Below are positions 22,191-35,321 of a stretch of DNA of 64,000 nt, one piece after another. Below the pieces are notes generated by a model. That model did no database searches and was not told the origin of the DNA. It saw only the letters and a program-made list of their open reading frames with translations. The DNA is from Isoetes taiwanensis. Taxonomy: Eukaryota > Streptophyta > Lycopodiopsida > Isoetales > Isoetaceae. The first letter of the stretch is position 1; each line of letters begins with the position of its first letter. A program made the translations under genes and the position numbers. Location: positions 9,024,260 to 9,088,259 of the forward strand of contig JAJEKV010000010.1 of the NCBI GenBank assembly GCA_021234155.1, written 5' to 3'.

Positions 22191-22439
22191 GTCCTCGGGA
22201 CGTTCGTGAGACTCAAAACTGATGCTCAAAATGTCACCCTTAGAAGTAATAGGCACGTGTGCAAGCTTGAAAGATTAGATATAATATAAGGTAAGGTATA
22301 GGCATGATAAGTTTAAGTATATAAGCGAACATGCTACGAAGATATCATAGGAGTAGCAACGTCCAACTTTGTCATGCATAAGTTGGGATAAGCTTTAAGG
22401 AGGATCTTAGGGATAATTAATGTATCAAAGTATTAAATT

Positions 22440-22680
22440 CACTATGGAGCACACCCCAGTCATATTGTAAACGTGTGGTTTTTTTAAGGATATGATGTAG
22501 TTTTTCTTAAGGATATGTAGTTTTTTTTTAAAGAATGGGTGATTTCTTAAGGAGGTGTAGTCTTTTTTTTAAGGATGTGTTGTTTTCTCGGCAATTATGG
22601 TTTTGAAGGATGTTTTTTAAGGTGGTGTTTTTAAGGTAGTGTTTTTTGAGGTGTGGTTTTTAAGGTTTTCTAAGAATGCA
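22440..22680 (+). repeat. Degenerate (AAGGTGTGGTTTTT) array, left flank of satellite
   Basis: Poly-T runs alternate with AAGGATRTG-like words in about 12 degenerate units. The same kind of unit occurs in opposite orientation at 29690-30150, so the two arrays form an imperfect inverted pair around the satellite. Confidence 0.65.
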
Positions 22681-22779
22681 TATATGACCAAAATTTGTCC
22701 ACATGCTATTCTTGCCACAAAATGGCAAAACAGACAAGAGTTATATATGCTTGACACACTTCACTAGCATTTGACTTCA

Positions 22780-25700
22780 AACATGCTACCTAGGCTCCAA
22801 CATGCCAAGGTGGCTCAAACATGCCAAGGTGGCTCCAACATGCCAACTAGGCTTCAACATGCCAAGGTGGCTCAAACATGCCACCTAGACTCCAACATGC
22901 CAAGGTGAGTCAAACATGCCAAGGTGGCTCAAACATGACACCTAGGCTCCGGACATACGCCAAGGTGGCTCAAACATGCCAAGGTGGCTCAAAAATGCCA
23001 CCTCGGCTCCGACATGCCACGTTGGCTCAAACATGCCACCTAGGCTCCAACATGCCAAGGTGACTCAAACATGCCACGCGAAAGCTTAACATGCCACCTA
23101 AGCCCAAACATGCCATGCGGGATCCAACATGCCAAGGTGGCTCAAACATGCCACCTAGGCTCCAACATGCCAAGGTGGCTCAAGCACGCCAAGGTGGCTC
23201 CAACATGCTACCTAGGCTCCAACATGCCACCTAGGCTCCAACTTGCCAAGGTGGCTCCAACATGCCACCTAGGCACAAACATGGCAAGGTGGCTCAAACA
23301 TGCCATGGCTCCAACATATGCCACGTGGGCTCCAACATGTCACCTAGACTCCAACATGCCACTTAGGCTCCAACGTGCCAAGGTGGCTCGAACATGCCAC
23401 CTAGGCTCCAACATGCCACCTAGACTCCAACATGGCAAGGTGACTCAAACATGCCACCTAGGCTCCAACATGTCAAGGTGGCTCAAACATGCCTAGGTGG
23501 CTCCAACATGCCACCTAGGCTCCAACATGCCAAGGTGGCTCAAACATGCCTTGGGGCTTCAACATGCCACCTAGGCTCAAACATGCAAGGTGGCTCCAAC
23601 ATGCCACCTAGGCTACAACATGCCAAGGAGGCTCACCTAGGCTCAAACATGCCAAGGTGGCTCAAACATGCCAGCGGCTCCAACATGCCACCTAGGTTCA
23701 AACATGCTAAGGTGGCTAAAACATGCCAATGTGGCTCCAACATTCCACCTAGGCTCCAACATGCCAAGGTGGCTCAAACATGCCACCAATGCTCCAAAGA
23801 TGCCACCTAGGCTCCAACATGCCAAGGTGGCTCAATCAAACATGCCACCTAGGCTCCAACATGCAAGGTGGCTCAAACATGCGGTGGCTCAAACATGCCA
23901 TACGGCTCCAACATGCACTTAGACTCCAACATGCCAAGATGGCTCAAACATGCCACGTGGGCCCCAACGTTGCCACCTAGGGCTCCATCATGCCAAGATG
24001 GCTCGGACATGCCACCTAGGCTCCAACATGCCAAGGTGGCTCAAACATCCCACGCAGGGACCAACATGCCACCTAAGCTCCAACATGCCAAGGTGGCTCA
24101 AACATGCCACCTAGGCTCCAACATACCAAGGTGGCTCAAACATGCAAAGATGGCTCCAACATGGCACCTAGGCTCCAACATGCCAAGGTGGCTCAAACAT
24201 GCCACCTAGGCTCCAACATGCCAAGGTGACTCAAACATGCCATGCGAAGCTCCAACATGCCACCTAGGCCAAACATGCCAAAGCGGCTCAAACATGCCAC
24301 GGGCTCCAACATGCCAAGGTGGCTCAAACATGCCATGTGGGTTCCAACACGCCAAGGTGGCTAAAACATGCCACCTAGGCTCCAACATGCCAAGGAGGCT
24401 CAAGCATGCCAAGGTGGCTCAAACATGCCAAGGTGGCTCAAACATGCCACCTAGGCTCCAACATGCCCCACATGGGCTCCAACATGCCACCTAGACTCCA
24501 ACATGCCACTTAGGCTCCAACGTGCCAAGGTGGCTCCAACATGCCACCTAGGCTACAACATGCCAAGGTGGCTCAAACATGCCAAGGTGGCTCCAACATG
24601 CCACCTAAGCACCAACATGGCAAGGTGGCTCAAACATGCCACCTAGGCTCCAACATCGCCATGTGGGTTCCAACATGCCACCTAGACTCCAACATGCCAC
24701 TTAGGCTCCAACATGCCAAGGTGACTCAAACATGCCAAGGTGGCTCAAACATGACACCTAGGCTCCGACATGCCAAGGTGGCTCAAACATGCCAAGGTAG
24801 CTCCAACATGGCATCTAGGGTCCGACATGCCATGGTGGCTCAAACATGCCACCTAGGCTAAGGTGACTCAAACATGCCACGCGAGCTCCAACACGCCACC
24901 TAAGCCTAAACATGCCAAGGTGGATCAAACATGCCATGCGGGATCCAAGGTTGCTCAAACATGCCACCTAGGCTCCAACATGCCAAGGTGGCTCCAACAT
25001 GCCACCCAGGCACAAACACGGCAAGGTGGCTCAAACATGCCACCTAGGCTCCAACATATGCCACGTGGGCTCCAACATGCCACCTAGACTCCAACATGCC
25101 ACTTAGGCTCCGACGTGCCAAGGTGGCTCAAAACATGCCACCTAGGCTCCAACATGGCAAGGTGACTCAGACATGGCAAGGTGGCTCCAACATGCCACCT
25201 AGGCTCCAACATGCGAAGGTGGCTCAAACATGCCACGCTGGGGCTTCAACATGCCACCTAGGCTCAAACATGCAAGGTGGCTCCAACATGCCACCTAGGC
25301 TCCAACATGCCAAGGAGGCTCACCTAGGCTCAAACATGGCACGCTTGGCTCCAACATGCCACCTAGGCTCAAACATGCCAAGGTGGCTCAAACATGCAAA
25401 TGTGGCTCCAACATTCCACCTAGGCTCCAACATGCCAAGGTAGCTCAAACATGCCGCACCTAAGCTCCAACATGCCAAGGTGGCTCAATCAAACATGCCA
25501 CCTAGACTCCAACATGCCACCTAGGCTCCAACATGCAAGGTGGCTCAAACATCCAAGGTGGCTCAAACATGCCATGCGGGTTCCAACATGCCACTTAGAC
25601 TCCAACATGCCAAGGTGGCTCAAACATGTCACGTGGGCTCCAACATGCCAAGGTGGCTCCAACATGCCACCAAGACTCCAACATGACAAGGTGACTCAAA

Positions 25701-27565
25701 CATGCCACCTAAGCTCTAACATGCCAAGGTGGCTCCAACATGCCAACTAGACTCCAACATGCCAAGGTGACTCAAACATACCAAGGTGGCTCAAACATGC
25801 CACGCTAGCTCCAACATGCCACCTATGCCCAAACATGCCATGGTGGCTCAAACATGCCACACGGGCTCCAACATGCCAAGGTGGCTCAAACATGCCATGT
25901 GGGCTCCAACATTCCAAGCTGGCTAAAACATGCCACCTAGGCTCCAACATGCCACCTAGGCTCCGACATGCCAAGGTGGCTCAAGCATACCAAGGTGGCT
26001 CAAACATGCCAAGGTGGCTCCAACGTGCCACCTAGGCACCAACATGCCAAGGTGGCTCAAACATGCCACCTAGGCTCCAACATGTGCCACATGGGCTCCA
26101 ACATGCCACCTAAACTCCAACATGCCACTTAGGCTCCAACGTGCCAAGGTGGCTCAAACATGCCAAGGTGGCTCCAACATGCCACCTAGGCTCCAACATG
26201 CCAAGGTGGCTCAAAACAGGCTTCAACATGCCACCTAGGCACCAACATGGCAAGGTGGCTCAAACATGCCACCTAGGCTCCAACATGCACCATGTGGGCT
26301 CCAACATGCCACCTAGACTCGAACATGCCACTTAGGCTCCAACGTGCCAAGGTGGCTCAAACATGCCACCTAGGCTCCAACATGCCAAGGTTGCTCCAAC
26401 ATGCCAAGGTGACTCAAACATGCCACCTAGGCTCCAAAATGTCAAGGTGGCTCAAACATGCCAAGATGGCTCCAACATGGCAAGGTGGCTCAAACATGCC
26501 ACACGGGCTCCAACATGCCACCTAGGTTCAAATATGCCAAGGTGGCTTCAACATGCCATGGCTCCAACATGCCACATAGGTTCTAACATGCCACCTAGGC
26601 TCAAACATGCCTAGGTGGCTCAAACATGCCACGCGCGGCTCCAACATGCCACCGGCCTCGAACACGCCAAAGTGGCTGAAACATGCTAAAGTGGCTCCAA
26701 CATTCCACCTAGGCTCCAACATGCCAAGGTGGCTCAAACATGCCACCAATGCTCCAACATGCCACCTAGGCTCCAACATGCCAAGATGGCTCAAACATGC
26801 CAAGGTGGCTCTATCATGCCAAGTGGGCTCCAACATGCCACCTAGGCTCCAACATGTAAGGTCGAAACATCCAAGGTGGCTGAAACATGCCACACGGGCT
26901 CCAACATGCCACCTAGGCTCCAACATGCCAAGGTGGCTCAAACATGCCACGTGGGCTCCAACGTGCCACCTAGGCTCCATCATGCCAAGATGGCTTAGAC
27001 ATGCCACCTAGGCTCCAACATGCCAAGGTGGATCAAACACGCCATGCGGGCTCCAATATGCCACCTAAGCTCCAACATGCCAAGGTGGCTCAAACATGCC
27101 ACCTAGGCTCCAACATGCCACCACGCCAAACATCCCAAGGTGGCTCAAACATGCCATGCTGGCTCCAACATGCCACCTAGGCTCTAATATGCCAAGGTGG
27201 CTCACACATGCCACCTAGGCTCCAACATGCCAAGGTGGCTCAAATATGCCAAGGTGGCTCCAACATGGCACCTAGGCTCCAACATGCCAAGGTGGTTCAA
27301 ACATGCCACCTAGGCTCCAACATGCCAAGGTGACGCAAACATGCCACGCGAGCTCCAACATGCCACCTAGGCCCAAACATGCCAAGGTGGCTCAAACATG
27401 CCACACGGGCTCCAACATGCCAATTCAACATGCCACCTAGGCTCCAACATGGCAAGGTGGGTCAAGGTCGCTCAAACATGCCACCTAGTCTCCAACATGC
27501 CAAGGTGGCTCAAACATGCCACGTGGGCTCCAACCTGCCACCTAGGCTCAAACATGCCAAGATAG
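22780..27565. repeat. 4.8-kb satellite of 19-bp units in two alternating types
   Basis: About 250 units of 19 bp are present. Type A is CATGCCACCTAGGCTCCAA and type B is CATGCCAAGGTGGCTCAAA, with many point variants and small deletions. Because 19 is not divisible by 3, three units (57 bp) make one frame cycle and encode a 19-residue peptide unit. Stops are rare, which explains long but meaningless frames on both strands. The cores GCCACCTAGGC and GCCAAGGTGGC are complementary at 10 of 11 positions, so neighbouring A and B units can pair as hairpins. Confidence 0.97.
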
Positions 27566-29689
27566 GAAGGCCGCAGATGTTTGAACTGTTGGATGTCCCA
27601 AATTGAAAAAATAAGGGAAGAAAAGCTTAAGTAGCCAAATATACAAATTTCGATAAAAATTGAAAAAAACGAGGGAAAAAAAAGCTTAAGTTACCTAGAC
27701 CAAGGCAAAAGGGGAAAAACATACACGTGCCATAGCTTTTGATAAAAATCCAGTAAGGTCTTGACCCTTAAAAACAAATCTTAGAGGTTATAAAAAAATG
27801 CTATGTATTTTTTTGTCGTTGGCCGAGCACAAAAAAGAAGAAAGAAAAAAAGATAAAGAGAGAGAGAGAAGAGATTGCGACACCATTATTTGGGCAGGAG
27901 CTTTTTAAATTAGAATGGAATGCTGGTCTTTGATGTGGAAGATTCTAAAGAATCTTCCATGATCCAAAGGCCACGCAATAAAGATGGAGAAATGCAATAT
28001 TGAAGAAATTTAAGAAATTTCAATGGTAGAGATCAACGGCCGAGATCTCGATCCCGGTCCTAACATCCTATTGGCTGAAGATTTTTGTGTTTCTTTCTAT
28101 TCTTCTGTTCTTGGTGCTCTGTATGTTTGGCGCCTCCGCTTTGGCGCCTCCATTCTACCATGGCGCCTTACCGCCTTGCCGCCAGATCGTCCTACCTTGC
28201 CTTGCCGCCAGATCGTCCTACCGTCTTAACGCCTTACCGCCTTACCGCCAAATCGTCTGATCCATTCTGCATCACGAAATAAGATGCCAGATCTTACTTC
28301 TACTTGCTGATTAATCTGGCTTCTTAATCTGTTTTCTACTTGATTTCTTACTTGTTTTCTGTCTTCTACTTGGTATCTGTCCTCTATGAGTTGAGAAGGT
28401 TCAAATCCATAAGTTTCTGGTAAGGCAAGAGCCAGGCTCTATTTTGCCCTTGTTTGAAATTGATGTCTCCTGTCTCACTTGCTATTTTTTGTTTCAAATG
28501 TTTCGTAGGTCGTCTGGGAAGCATACTTGCTTTAAATGATCGAGTCCGGCACCCAAGTTCAGGACCATTTTTGAGCTAAGTCTGCTAGGTTTTGCTTATT
28601 TATAAAACCAAATGCAATGGCGTTTCAGTCTGCAAGAAATTATTCATGATATTCATGAGGACCCAATATTTAAGGAGAGATTCAGGCCGGATTTTGCCCC
28701 AGTCAGAAATGGTAAGCAGCATGGATATTCAAGAACTTTGGATTAATACTTGTTTTCCGCATTATAGCAGTGAATAGGACCTTTATATGTAGACTTTTCT
28801 TTTTTGGCGAGAAACTTGCAATAAGACTCTCAGAAAAGCTTGGAAAGCTATGTTTTAGTACCGTGAGAAGCCTAAATGGCGGAATAGAACCAAGGGAAAG
28901 AGGTTTATTGGGATCCGTGCCTTCCTTGGACTTTCCTTTGTCTTTCTTGCAGGGCGTGAAATGGTCCTCGGCTTCACCAAAGATCTGCGGGCGCATCAAT
29001 CCACACCCCACGCCTCGCCCTCGGAATCCCGATTCCCCCGGTGTTTGATCTTCCCCGAAGACTTAGATTGATGCCGGTAATCACAAGTTTGCTCAAGAAC
29101 AAATTTATGGCTTATGATTATCCTACCCTCATTGGAAAATATGGGTCTTATATGCGGGGCATGAACAGGGGATATGAAGGGCTTCCCTTGAAGCCCGGGG
29201 GCCGATTTAATAATCGATCAGCCTCCCTCCTTCTAGATCCCTCCTGGGATCTATTCGATGCCTCAAAGGCTGATCCGGGATGCTGCCCGGCGTCATAGCC
29301 CAGCCCGTTGGCTGTTGGCTTGCCCACCCAATCGGGTCATGCCACCTCATCCCTTAATAAGGGATTTATTTCCATAGCTAGCGGTTTTTATTTTACTTTA
29401 CCTTGCCCCATGTCATGTTCATAACAAGGCGACACCAAATTCAAGTGTTTATTTAAGCATCCGTATTCTATTTCTGTGTTCCTGCTGTGAACGGTTCAAT
29501 ATAAACCATCTTGTATGTTTTTTTATATCAATATTGATAATGAAGCAATGGTCTTTTCCATTCTTTGATTGGTACTCACTTTCTAAAAATGTCAAACTGA
29601 GATCTTAGTTTTGGAAGATTGTCTTGAATACTCTATAATCTATAATCTAAGGGCTTAAAACATAACTAACAATAAACGAAATATGCATG
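27566..29689. other. Non-coding interval right of satellite
   Basis: This stretch contains a small GA tract (27858-27870) and a run of CTTACCGCC/CTTGCCGCC repeats (28165-28250). From about 28880 to 29350 it is GC-even and rich in six-cutter-like palindromes (CCCGGG, GGATCC). Frames there (28770-29298) match nothing I recognise. An organelle-derived insert or retroelement leader is conceivable but unsupported. Confidence 0.4.
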
Positions 29690-30230
29690 GTTGCGCTTCT
29701 CAAATTAAAAAACACATACAATTTTGAAGAAAACATATACATTTCAAAGGAAACAAGTCAGCCATTAAAAAAAAACATATATGTTTTAAGGAAACAACCT
29801 TAGCAATTTAAGGAAACAACGTAGGGTAAAAAACAACGTATAGAAACCAATTTCTTACCTTAAAAAAACACACTTAAGAAAACCACATAAGTTTTCTACC
29901 TATGAAAACTACACTTTGAAAGCAAAAACAACATATAGTTGACCAAATTCTTACGTTTGAAAATCACACTAAAAAAAACTACATGAGTTTTCTATTATGA
30001 AAATTACACTTGAAAACCACAACTATTAAAAACCATACAGATTTTCTATTGGTGAAAACTACATTAAAAAACCACACTTAAAAAAACCACACCAAATTTC
30101 TACGTCTAGAAACCACAGTTGAAAACCACAGTTGTTTCTAGCATTTTCGGAACAAAACAATGCATGGTCTTTATTTGTTGTTTTTTTGCAAAAACAATAG
30201 CAAAAAACTATACGCTGAGCAGATTTTGGG
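29690..30230 (-). repeat. Degenerate (AAAAACCACACTT) array, right flank, inverted
   Basis: Units such as AAAACCACACTTAAAAAAACCACAC repeat with drift over about 450 bp. The reverse complement reads GTGTGGTTTTTTAAG, like the plus-strand array at 22440-22680. Confidence 0.65.
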
Positions 30231-30231
30231 G

Positions 30232-31501
30232 TTATAGTGCTTTCTTGATGTATTTTTGCCAAGAAGGAGGAGACACAGCCTGATTTGGTTCACTTTCCTT
30301 GACTTTGGGTGCATTAGTCTCCTCATTGACATGAATTGACTCTTTGCCTTTTGAGTTGATCATCCCTCTGGTATGGACAGCTATAATTTCTTTATGATCT
30401 TCTATTTCCTGCACAAATCTTACTGAGGCACTTGGTTCTGTAGCTTTGGCCTTCTCTTGCCTTGCAAAGTACTCTTTTACACTACACTTGTCTTCATAAT
30501 GGCCTATGGCTTTGCAAAAAGTACAAACAGGACATTCTTTACCAAAATGCCCTCTCTTACCACACTTAATGCATGGCCTATACCAGCAACAGTCTGAAGA
30601 ATGTGTGTTTCTTGAGCAATGACATATAGGGTATAGACTTTTTTCTCCGGCCTTGATATCTTCATTTCCTGGAGCTGTTTTGTGACCTCAGCTGAGGCTT
30701 CAGATACTTTGGATATCTCAGCCCTGACATCAGCCACAGAACTATCTGGATCCTCCATCTTTGGCTTCTTCTTGTCCTTTTGAATAGCATAGATTGGCAC
30801 TGGTCTAGGCCCCATATATTCCTGCTCATAGAATTGGAAAGAAAAGATCATGAGGTGAGTGCACATTATCAGGAAGATAGGAAATCATGTCAGCAATTTC
30901 AGTGGCCTTAGTAAAGGCCTTATGTATGATATCAGATCCCTCATGCTTTTATATCTTGAGCATTTTCCTGTGCACCCTTGGTCTGCTGCTCAAACCTCTA
31001 ATAAATGAAACAACAAGATGCAAAGTATGGTTAGGTACTTGATTTACTTGGCACTTGACAAGATACAAGTTAAATCTTTCAACATACTGATGTACATTCT
31101 CACCACATTTAATGTGGAAGGTTTGTAGCTCAAAGATCAAATCTTGGGGGTCAAGAAGCTTACCAAACCTTGCCAAGAACTTCTTTACAATTTCATCCCA
31201 TGAATTAGCACCTATGCTCATGACATATTCCAACCATGCTCTTACCTCATCATCCTTGAAGCACTTTTTGAATTCAGAGAACTTGCATCCCTTCTTGTGC
31301 CCATTTCCTGATAATATTCCTCAAAAGTCTTCAAGAAATTGTTAGCATTCATACTTGAGGAATTGGCATATTTAGTCCAAAGTAGTGGCAAGGCATACCT
31401 GCATTAGCTTGAATACTCACTCCTAGTACTGCTTCAGAGGTCTCAGGGTTCTTTTGTGCTTCAGCATTCTCAGAATTCTCATTGTTTCTTCTAGAAGCCA
31501 T
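30232..31501 (-). pseudogene. LTR-retrotransposon gag with two zinc knuckles, frame-broken
   Basis: An ATG at 31501-31499 starts an Asn/Glu-rich N-terminus. At 31233-30949 a gag-like region shows W-DEIVKKFLARF and Y-VERFNLYL spacing, typical of Retrotrans_gag capsid domains. A frame-shifted C-terminal part carries two CX2CX4HX4C knuckles, near 30531-30574 and 30485-30530, for nucleic-acid binding. The frame then stays open to a stop at 30232. No protease, reverse transcriptase or integrase follows. Loss of pol and several frame changes mark it as a dead fragment. Confidence 0.75.
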
Positions 31502-32816
31502 GAGTTCAAATTCTAGGTAAAGAGAGTTCAAATTCCAGGTAAAGATCTCGGTAGGACCTCCAAAATATTGAAGATGTTCCTGGCCAACCTTCAACCTCAA
31601 TGGCTTAGAACCTCCAGGTTGCTTTAAGCAACCACTCTGACCAAGAAGATTGCAAAACGAAAGCTCAAACTTTGTGTTAGAACTGCTTTCCCAAAACCAG
31701 AAGAAATGACCCTTAGCAAAATAGATGCCATTTGCAAATAGACTCGAGTTTTTAATTCGAATTCAAGAATATGCTCTGACACTCAAATAATCTATGGTTA
31801 AAAGTCAGATGCAAGAAAGTATTCAGAGGCCACTCAGACTTGCATTTCTGACCAAGTCAAAACTTGGTCAATATCCCCGGCAGCAAGCTGATTTCTGCAA
31901 ATGAGAAAGTACAACTCCTTTTTTTTGCTTCTGACATCTGATTCTGGCTCTGACAGCTCTGAACACAAGGTTCAACAAGTTTTTTGGCAGAAAAACATGC
32001 AAGGATTCCTTAAAATTTAGATTTTTTATCAAAGACTGTCAAAATGCAAAAAACAGCAAGCAAATTTTTGCAAATGGAATTCTGGCAGTCTTTTTTCGCT
32101 TCTGAAAAGTTTTGACAACTCTGACAGGTCTGCTAGCAAGGAGCATCAAGTTTTTTGGCAAGATTTCATGTCCAAGTGGTCAGTGAATCATATACTTTGC
32201 TAAAAGACTGATTGTTTTGCATGAATCGGCAAGCTATCTTTTGCAGAGTAAAGAGCTGATGATCTTTTAAAGTTTTGATGTCTCTCCCAAGTTCTAATGA
32301 TCCTACTGACTAGGTGCATCCATATTTCTCGTGGAAAAACTAAGATTTGCTCAGAGAATAATGTATTTTCTCTTTTGTGAAACTTTCTAGAATGTTATGG
32401 CAATAAGGCTAGATGTCTAATTTATGTAATGCTTTTGAACAGAATTATCAATATACAAAGTATTAACAGATTTTAGCATGTACATAAATTGAGAATTGTA
32501 GAGCATGTTAATATCACTAAATGCCTACAGAATGGTCACCATATTTACCTTTATTCCGATTTTTCTGAGGGCTCCAGCTATCCTCTTGGAGTGTGTACCA
32601 TCTGAATCCATGATGATCACCTTCATATTTCGCTGTGCGGAATCAAATCAACAAAGATGAGCACAACTCCTCCAAACACTGAAGTATGTAAGTTGCTCAT
32701 GTAATGCGCCATAGAGAAACTCTACCCAGTTTATGAAGATTAGATCCTTCTTTTGTGTTGTTGCTATAATTTTCTTTCAGTGCCATCAAATGCAAATGGA
32801 GGACTGAGGATATTAC
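31502..32816. other. Upstream of gag, no gene
   Basis: The minus strand near 31773-31785 has GTGTCAGAGC, a possible diverged initiator tRNA primer site for the gag-bearing element. A CTGACA/TTTGGCA-rich area (31800-32290) shows loosely repeated blocks such as TTTTTTGGCAGAA and TTTTTTGGCAAGA, consistent with decayed LTR sequence. No gene was seen. Confidence 0.35.
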
Positions 32817-33480
32817 CACTACAAAATCGAAGCCCTGACGTCTATTACGACGTCCAAACGTCGTTAAAGCGTCGATGAACGACGCTAAATCGTCGATAAA
32901 CGACGCCTTATTCACGGTCGCCTAAACGCCGCTTTTACGACGTGCTTATGCGCTATATATTGCCGTAACCGCTGCCGTAAAGTGCTTTATTTCCACTGAC
33001 ATCATTTAATGTCGACGCGACATGCGGGTTTCAAATGCACGCTGCATCAGTGTTGCGACAAGGCCAAATACGGCCACGATGTGGTCGAGGAGTCGGGCGA
33101 CGCCGCTCAACGACGAAATATACACGCCGACCGCCGAAGTTGTTTCCGCATCAAAGTTGTATGCCGCTGGGCCAAGATAACGCCGACGCGGATAAAATAT
33201 GGTTGACGCCGTTTCAACGACGTTGCCGGGCGTGGCGTGCCCACCGCCCGCCTGGCGTATGTGCCACGCCACGTAACGCCGCTCAACGCCGCCGGGCGAA
33301 GGCCACCAGTCTCGGGCGCGGGCGCCCCCCACCTCACTGGCGCGGCATGATGACGCGGGCGTACCCACGCGGCTCACGGGTTAACGCCGTTTAACGACCT
33401 GGCCGACTAGCTCTGGCGGCCAGCACACGCGTCGGCCAGCAATACACGTGGCGACCATGCGGCATACCGCCGTTAAACGA
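32817..33480 (+). mobile_element. CACTA-like transposon left terminus with CGTCG-rich subterminal repeats
   Basis: From 32817 the sequence reads CACTACAAAATCGAAGCCC and then many copies of ACGTCG, GTCGATAAACGACGC and relatives in both orientations. CACTAC ends with dense short inverted subterminal motifs are characteristic of En/Spm (CACTA) elements. The matching right end was not proved. Related CGACGC repeats occur at 48608-48715 and 49840-50790, where CTTGTGGTG (50769-50777) could be a diverged inverse terminus. Confidence 0.6.
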
Positions 33481-33932
33481 CGATGACAGAATTTTGAAAA
33501 AAATAAATAAATATTTATTTAATATTATTTAGCGGACAGTTAATATTTATATTCAATATTAACAAATATTTATTATAAATAAATATTAAATATTATTTAT
33601 TAATATTAAATAATATTAATATTAACAATAATATTAATAGTATTAATAAATACTAAATATGAACAAAATAAATCGAGAATAAAAATTTAAAAATTCGAAA
33701 AATAAAAACAAATATTGATTAAATATTAGTATTCAGTATCATAGTAGATAAGCATTATTATTTAATATGTAATTAAATGTTTAATAAATCTAAGAATAAA
33801 AAAATAGAATCGAGCATAAAATTAACATAAAAAAAAATCACAAATAATAAGAACAAAGCATAAAAAATTTAGATTGAATTCAATTAATATATTTCACAAT
33901 GTAATTTGCACATTACAAAATATATTGAGTCT
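33481..33932. other. AT-rich spacer
   Basis: Long TATTTAATATTA-type sequence with no open frames, between the subterminal repeats and the first minus-strand gene. Confidence 0.6.
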
Positions 33933-35321
33933 TTAGTTGTTGCTCTCTTCTTCTTCTTCTTCATTGGCGCCTTCGTCTTCATCTACCTGCATTATATTAT
34001 ATCGCAACAATTAGTTCATTGTAGTCACAAATAATTATCTAATGAATGATACACACTTCCCCGATTCACGCCAAGCGTACAGATCGATGGATGGCGCTGA
34101 CGATCGCCTTTTTGAAGGCCCTTTCGCGGTCATCTTTAACAGCATTTCTGTGGAATACTGACTTCTATTGAGAATGAGCACCAAAACTAATGTTAGTATT
34201 CAACTCGAGAACCTACATTATAAACCAAATTTATACTTACAAATAGCTTATCCATGTAGCCATAACCGCCAGACCCAGTCTTATTGGAACTATATCTGCC
34301 ACTGGCTTCGTCGTACCTCGCGTCCAAAGCGGCCTTTGTTCTAGCTTCCCCTTTCTTTGATAATATGTTGGCCTTCAAACACTACAATGCAATACAAGGA
34401 CTTAGTCCACATGGCGTCATCTAATTATACGACTCATGGGAGAGATGATGTACTTCAAATGCCTCATGAGTCAACGGATATAGGTCATTGCCACTTCCTC
34501 TATCGAGACTCCTCGTAGCTTTGGCAAGTTCTTTCACCGCTTCTTCTGATTACCTCTGCAAAATATAAATAAAATATGAGTACAATGAGGTTATAATGAA
34601 GAACGAAAGAGCCTAATACCTGGTGGCTTTAACATGTTTACCCTGTCTTGAACAAACCTCCCTCCATGAGATCTCTCCCGACTTGAGCTCGGGATATTAC
34701 GCTTCTAAAATCTCCTTGATCCTCTTTTTCCTCATCATAGGCCCCGAAGTTCCATTCACCCTTGTGGACGTTTTGGCAAATGTTATTTGTGACACTATTA
34801 GCCGTCTTCCAAAACATGTCGCCATCTGCAGTGCTGTGGCACGGCACCTTCTTGTTACTACACTCAACATACGACTAACATATGAATATGTGTTAGTGAA
34901 CAAAAAAAGGCATAATTCAAGATGAACTCACTCATATTCAAAGACATGCCGACGTGGAGGTGGTGCACGATCTTTAATAGAGCTTGAAGAGGAATTGCGT
35001 CCACTCCGACGTGAACGACGGTCGGTGCTCATTCGTGCGGGTTGAATCTCCTCGTCCTCGGGAAGGGGCCCAAGATTGAATTCTGAAGGAGTGTATGAGC
35101 TATGACGTGGAGGCTCATAGCTAGACCTCCGCCTACTTTGTTCAACAGCCTTGCGGCATAATCTCCTTTCTGGCTGCCATCATGACGATTTGCAAGTCAT
35201 TCCACCTATCTTCAGGGTTACCGCCCCGTTGATATCTTGGAGTTGCCTGCTCTTCGTCTTGCTCCTCGACGCGAGGTCCTTTTCCGACTCTTCGTCTTTC
35301 ATGAGAAGAAGATCCGCCCAT
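33933..35321 (-). CDS. Unrecognised element-borne gene, Ser/Arg-rich and acidic, several exons
   Basis: An ATG at 35321-35319 starts MGGSSSHERRRVGKGPR. After one frame change comes a Ser/Arg-rich stretch (about 35140-34930), a GTGAG donor (34928 region), and an exon at about 34870-34625 beginning SYVECSNKKVPCHSTADGD. Another exon at about 34555-34430 follows (SEEAVKELAKATRSLD). Then come an Ala/Lys-rich segment (34378-34240), a basic segment (34170-34085) and an acidic tail ending VDEDEGANEEEEEESNN with TAA at 33935-33933. Intron borders look canonical. No known domain is visible. Its place inside CACTA-like ends suggests a transposon-encoded DNA-binding or accessory protein. Confidence 0.5.

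Noticed and set aside
22780-27565. CRISPR-like regular repeats
   Set aside because: There are no unique spacers. Units are contiguous, the setting is a eukaryotic genome, and no cas gene is present.
22878-27606. Many 60-160-residue frames with a repeating 19-residue unit
   Set aside because: They follow from the 19-bp satellite having few stops in any frame. Frames jump at every small deletion.
28880-29350. Organelle DNA insert
   Set aside because: The base composition is suggestive, but I could not match any organelle gene, so it is not called.
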